Shown here piece by piece: positions 5,677-8,176 of a DNA stretch of 8,176 bases. Below the pieces are notes generated by a model, which was not told the DNA's origin, did not search any database, and saw nothing but the letters and a program-made list of their open reading frames with translations. Source of the DNA: an uncultured Eubacteriales bacterium (GTDB taxonomy: Bacteria > Bacillota > Clostridia > Oscillospirales > Oscillospiraceae). The stretch covers positions 1 to 8,176 of the forward strand of contig CAJKNS010000099.1 in assembly GCA_905201305.1 (NCBI GenBank). The letters run 5' to 3'. A program made the position numbers and the translations under genes. The first letter of the stretch is position 1, and every line of letters starts with the position of its first letter.

Positions 5677-7423
5677 TGCCATTACCCTTTCTTCCGTTGT
5701 GGAAGAGCTGAAAACGCATATTCTTGGAGCAAAGCTGGATAAAATCTATCAGCCCACCCGGGATCAGGTGGTATTCCTGCTCCGTACCAAAGAGGGCTCC
5801 GCCCGGCTGCTGCTCTCCGCCAATCCCGCTGCACCGCGCGTGCATTTTACCCGGGAAACCGTTGAAAATCCCGCTTCTCCCCCCATGTTCTGCATGCTGC
5901 TGCGGAAGCATCTGGCTGGTGGACGGTTTGAGGAAGTCATCCAGCCCCCGATGGAGCGCGTGGTGGATTTTGCTTTGGGTTGCACCGATGAATTTGGCGA
6001 ACCGGTCACCCGCCATGTGATTCTGGAAATCATGGGTCGGAACTCCAACCTGATTCTCACCGGCGGGGATGGACGCATCATTGACTGCGTGCGCCGGGTG
6101 GACTATGAAATGTCCGAGCAGCGTCAGGTTTTGCCGGGGCTCTATTATCATCTGCCCCCCAGTCAGCATAAGCTCAGCCCCGAAAGCGTTACGTTGGAGG
6201 ACATCACCGCTCTGCTCCAGCGCATCGACACGCCCACCCGTCCGGACGGTTTTCTCATGGATCATTTTTCCGGACTGCCGCCGCTGATTTGCCGGGAGCT
6301 GTGCTTCCGCTATGATCCGGCACTGGAGGACCTGAATGATCTTTCCCTTTCCTCTCGCTATGCATTCGGCGCTTATTTAAAGGCAGAATTTCAAAAGCTG
6401 CTGGAGGGCGCTAAAACGCCGTATCTGCTGCTGAAAAACGGAACGCCCTGGGACTTTACCTATCTGCCCATCTTCCAATACGGACCGCTGGTGGAGTCCC
6501 AGCAGCAAGAGAGCTTTTCTGCCCTGCTGGACGGCTTTTATGCCAAGAAGGACGCTGCCGCCCGGATGAAGTCCAAGTCCCAGGCAACGCTGAAAACCAT
6601 CACCAACCTTCGGAATCGTACCGCCAGGAAGCTGGAAAACCAGCGAAAAGAGCTTTCCGGCGCCGCTGACCGGGATTTGTTCCGAATCCGCGGTGAACTG
6701 ATTACCGCCAATCTCTATCGGATGGAACGCGGTCAGACCAAGCTCATTGCCGAAAACTACTATGATCCGGAGCTGAAGAAAGTGGAGATTCCCCTGAATC
6801 CCACCCTTTCTCCGCAGCAAAACGCCGCGAAGTATTTCAAGGACTACAACAAGGCAAAAAATGCCGAGCAATACCTGACCCAGCAGATTGCCAAGGGCGA
6901 GACGGAGCTTAGCTACCTTGAGAGCATTCTGGACGAGCTCAGCCGCGCCGAAACCGAAAAGGATCTCACCGATATCCGGCAGGAGCTGATTTCCGGCGGC
7001 TATCTGCGGAACACCGACAAGAAAAAGCGCATGAAGTCCGCGCCCTCAAAGCCAATGGAGTTCGTCTCCTCTGCGGGTCTAAGAATACGGGTAGGACGAA
7101 ATAATGTGCAGAACGATCTTCTGACGCTGAAATCCTCCTACAAATCGGACCTTTGGTTCCACACCCAGAAGATTCACGGCAGCCATGTGATTCTCTCCTG
7201 CGAGGGTCGCGAGCCGGATGAACAGAGCATTCTGGAGGCTGCACAGCTGGCAGCCTACTACTCCCAGGCTAGGGAAAGCCAGAACGTCCCCGTGGATTAC
7301 TGCCCAGTCAAGCAGGTAAAAAAGCCCGCGGGTGCAAAGCCCGGCATGGTGATCTATGAGCATTATAACACCCTGTATGTGGATCCAAATGGAGCATTGG
7401 CAGAACAGTTAAAAGCAAAATAA
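5666..7423 (+). CDS. rqcH: Ribosome quality control factor RqcH (NFACT family)
   Basis: The 585-residue protein belongs to the NFACT family (Rqc2/NEMF homologues, older name fibronectin-binding protein). RqcH binds obstructed 50S subunits carrying peptidyl-tRNA and recruits Ala-tRNA to add a C-terminal poly-alanine tail for degradation. Domains: NFACT-N (1 to about 170) with KIYQP (26-30), MLLRKHL (77-83) and EIMGRNSN (121-128); a helix-hairpin-like stretch (about 175-235); a coiled-coil middle (about 290-430) with YFKDYNKAK (390-398); and NFACT-R (about 465-575) with VGRNNVQND (476-484), DLWFHT (495-500), GSHVIL (505-510) and KKPAGAKPGMV (552-562). At the position of the tRNA-contacting Asp-Arg pair of Bacillus RqcH (97-98), Glu97-Arg98 is seen. 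The start ATG at 5666 has GGAGG (5655-5659) at 6 nt and overlaps mrnC by 11 nt, indicating translational coupling. It closes the operon before a strong terminator. Length and motif order are normal. Confidence 0.95.
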   Translation: MPLDAITLSSVVEELKTHILGAKLDKIYQPTRDQVVFLLRTKEGSARLLLSANPAAPRVHFTRETVENPASPPMFCMLLRKHLAGGRFEEVIQPPMERVVDFALGCTDEFGEPVTRHVILEIMGRNSNLILTGGDGRIIDCVRRVDYEMSEQRQVLPGLYYHLPPSQHKLSPESVTLEDITALLQRIDTPTRPDGFLMDHFSGLPPLICRELCFRYDPALEDLNDLSLSSRYAFGAYLKAEFQKLLEGAKTPYLLLKNGTPWDFTYLPIFQYGPLVESQQQESFSALLDGFYAKKDAAARMKSKSQATLKTITNLRNRTARKLENQRKELSGAADRDLFRIRGELITANLYRMERGQTKLIAENYYDPELKKVEIPLNPTLSPQQNAAKYFKDYNKAKNAEQYLTQQIAKGETELSYLESILDELSRAETEKDLTDIRQELISGGYLRNTDKKKRMKSAPSKPMEFVSSAGLRIRVGRNNVQNDLLTLKSSYKSDLWFHTQKIHGSHVILSCEGREPDEQSILEAAQLAAYYSQARESQNVPVDYCPVKQVKKPAGAKPGMVIYEHYNTLYVDPNGALAEQLKAK

Positions 7424-7431
7424 CAACGCAA

Positions 7432-7468
7432 AAGCCCGATGGAACGACTCCATCGGGCTTATTTTTTT
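7432..7468. terminator. Strong bidirectional terminator between rqcH and the DUF3783 gene
   Basis: A perfect 12-bp stem AAGCCCGATGGA (7432-7443) / TCCATCGGGCTT (7449-7460) with loop ACGAC is followed on the plus strand by A and seven Ts (7462-7468). On the minus strand it is followed by TTTTGCG, so it can also end the convergent DUF3783 transcript, whose stop codon (7469-7467) lies in the T/A tract. Confidence 0.95.
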
Positions 7469-7841
7469 ACCTTCTCTTTCCCATCAGGGACTGTTCCTCT
7501 TTTTCCAGCTGCGCATACAGCCGGTTCAGCGTCCAACTGCGGTTGGATTCCGTCAGAATGGCGCGAAAGGCATGCTCCTTTGTCACCTGACCGGAAAGAT
7601 CGACCAGCTTTTTCAGCAACTCTCCCTGCGCTCCCGCGAAAATTACCATGCGTCCGGTAACCTTGCCTGGCTCATTGGAGCCGGGGTTCTGCTGTCCCGC
7701 TGCCAATTCCGCCAACGTACAGCCGGACTGCTGGGGCTCAACGGAAACCAGCTCAAGCAGAGGAAAGCCGCGCAGTAAAAACCGCCACGCCTTTTCCTCT
7801 GCGGGAGTATAATTGCACAATAATACCTTTGGCGGTGTCAT
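7467..7841 (-). CDS. DUF3783 domain-containing protein
   Basis: The 124-residue protein matches the pattern of small clostridial DUF3783 proteins: an opening KVLLCNYTPAEEK strand-helix, a central AELAAG and RMVIFAGAQGELLKKLVD segment, and a closing FRAILTESNRSWTLNRLYAQLEKEE. The last corresponds to the family's 'ILTxTN..W....LY.E...E' signature. No catalytic residues are known for the family and its function is uncharacterised; the visible alternation of strands and helices suggests a small cytoplasmic alpha/beta protein. I chose ATG at 7841 over a TTG two codons upstream because GGGAGGG (7854-7848) lies 6 nt before it. The ATG overlaps the stop codon of the upstream degV-type gene by one base (TGATG), implying translational coupling. 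It converges on rqcH across a shared terminator. Confidence 0.8.
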   Translation of the reverse strand: MTPPKVLLCNYTPAEEKAWRFLLRGFPLLELVSVEPQQSGCTLAELAAGQQNPGSNEPGKVTGRMVIFAGAQGELLKKLVDLSGQVTKEHAFRAILTESNRSWTLNRLYAQLEKEEQSLMGKRR

Positions 7842-8176
7842 CAGCAACCCTCCCGCTTCTTCTGGAATGTAAAGCCAATGGTTTCCGCGCCGCAGTGGGA
7901 GGAGATGATACTGCCGGCACGGGCGGTCATCACCTCTTCAAAAATACCGGACTCCCGGGTGATTTCCACCAGACGGTCAAAAAGACTCTGGTCGATGCCT
8001 GCATGATAGACGCATGCAATGCCGCCGTCTCCCTCCTGCCGGGCAAGATTCAGCTTATCCCGCAGGAACTTTTCAAAGGCATCCGGCGTTTTTCCACGGT
8101 ACTTCTTTCCCACCGACAGGGTTCCCCCTGCCATTTCAATGGCTGGCTTAATGCCCAGGATATTGGCGCCCAGTGC
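7841..8176 (-). CDS. DegV family (fatty-acid-binding) protein, C-terminal fragment
   Basis: The last 111 residues are visible and the frame stays open to the window edge at 8176, so the start lies outside. The segment LGANILGIKPAIEMAGGTLSV followed by RGK corresponds to the middle of DegV proteins, where 'L..IKP.+....G.L....K.RG' precedes the C-terminal domain. Later, CVYHAGID and the closing GSIISSHCGAETIGFTF match the family's 'H.....' and 'G..I..H.GP...G..F' elements that line the lipid-binding cavity. An alanine stands where a proline is common (HCGAET rather than HCGPxT). DegV/FakB-like proteins hold a fatty acid for phosphorylation by FakA and lipid synthesis; whether this member partners with a FakA is not shown. 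A methionine at 8134 is internal and not the start. It is co-transcribed with, and overlaps by one base, the DUF3783 gene. Confidence 0.87.
   Translation of the reverse strand, partial: ALGANILGIKPAIEMAGGTLSVGKKYRGKTPDAFEKFLRDKLNLARQEGDGGIACVYHAGIDQSLFDRLVEITRESGIFEEVMTARAGSIISSHCGAETIGFTFQKKREGC
7848..7854 (-). promoter_or_regulatory. Ribosome binding site deciding the DUF3783 start
   Basis: GGGAGGG on the minus strand lies inside the end of the upstream degV-type gene and 6 nt before the ATG at 7841, which overlaps the upstream TGA by one base. Confidence 0.7.

Noticed and set aside
1..8176. Possible mobile element, CRISPR array, tRNA, toxin-antitoxin or phage-defence module
   Set aside because: No transposase, integrase, terminal repeats, regularly spaced repeats, tRNA-like cloverleaf or defence-protein motifs were seen on either strand; genes are ordinary housekeeping or hypothetical types.

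Overview
The window looks like chromosomal DNA from a Gram-positive anaerobe of the class Clostridia, possibly an Oscillospirales-type gut organism. Evidence: moderately GC-rich coding sequence, strong AGGAGG-type ribosome binding sites, and a Bacillota gene set (Mini-RNase III, RqcH, a PepV/Sapep-type dipeptidase, LytR-CpsA-Psr, DegV and DUF3783 proteins). The family-level placement is a guess. I see no mobile element, CRISPR array, tRNA or rRNA, and no gene order suggesting recent transfer.

Region 1 (1-1570, + strand) holds the tail of a tripeptide aminopeptidase (pepT) followed 2 nt later by a complete M20-family metallodipeptidase. The pair ends at a strong intrinsic terminator. Together they would trim tripeptides and dipeptides to amino acids in the cytoplasm.

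Region 2 (1571-3252, + strand) is a monocistronic LytR-CpsA-Psr (LCP) cell-wall ligase gene. It has a clear extended -10 promoter, a small leader hairpin and a 14-bp hairpin just past its stop codon.

Region 3 (3234-4605, - strand) has two uncharacterised membrane-associated genes. The upstream one encodes a two-TM protein with a PH-like tail and ends at a good terminator. The downstream one encodes a single-TM protein with an exterior domain, and its last codons lie inside the hairpin after the LCP gene.

Region 4 (4577-7468, + strand) starts at a divergent promoter region. It continues as a tight three-gene operon: a MarR-type regulator, Mini-RNase III (mrnC) and the ribosome-quality-control factor rqcH. 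These couple 23S rRNA maturation with rescue of obstructed 50S subunits. The operon ends at a bidirectional terminator.

Region 5 (7467-8176, - strand) is the 3' part of a DegV-family lipid-binding protein gene, translationally coupled to a DUF3783 gene.

Nothing here is clearly a new system. The best leads are the MarR-led mrnC-rqcH operon, the mirrored motifs in the divergent intergenic region, a D-to-E change in the tRNA-contact motif of RqcH, and the hairpin shared by convergent genes.
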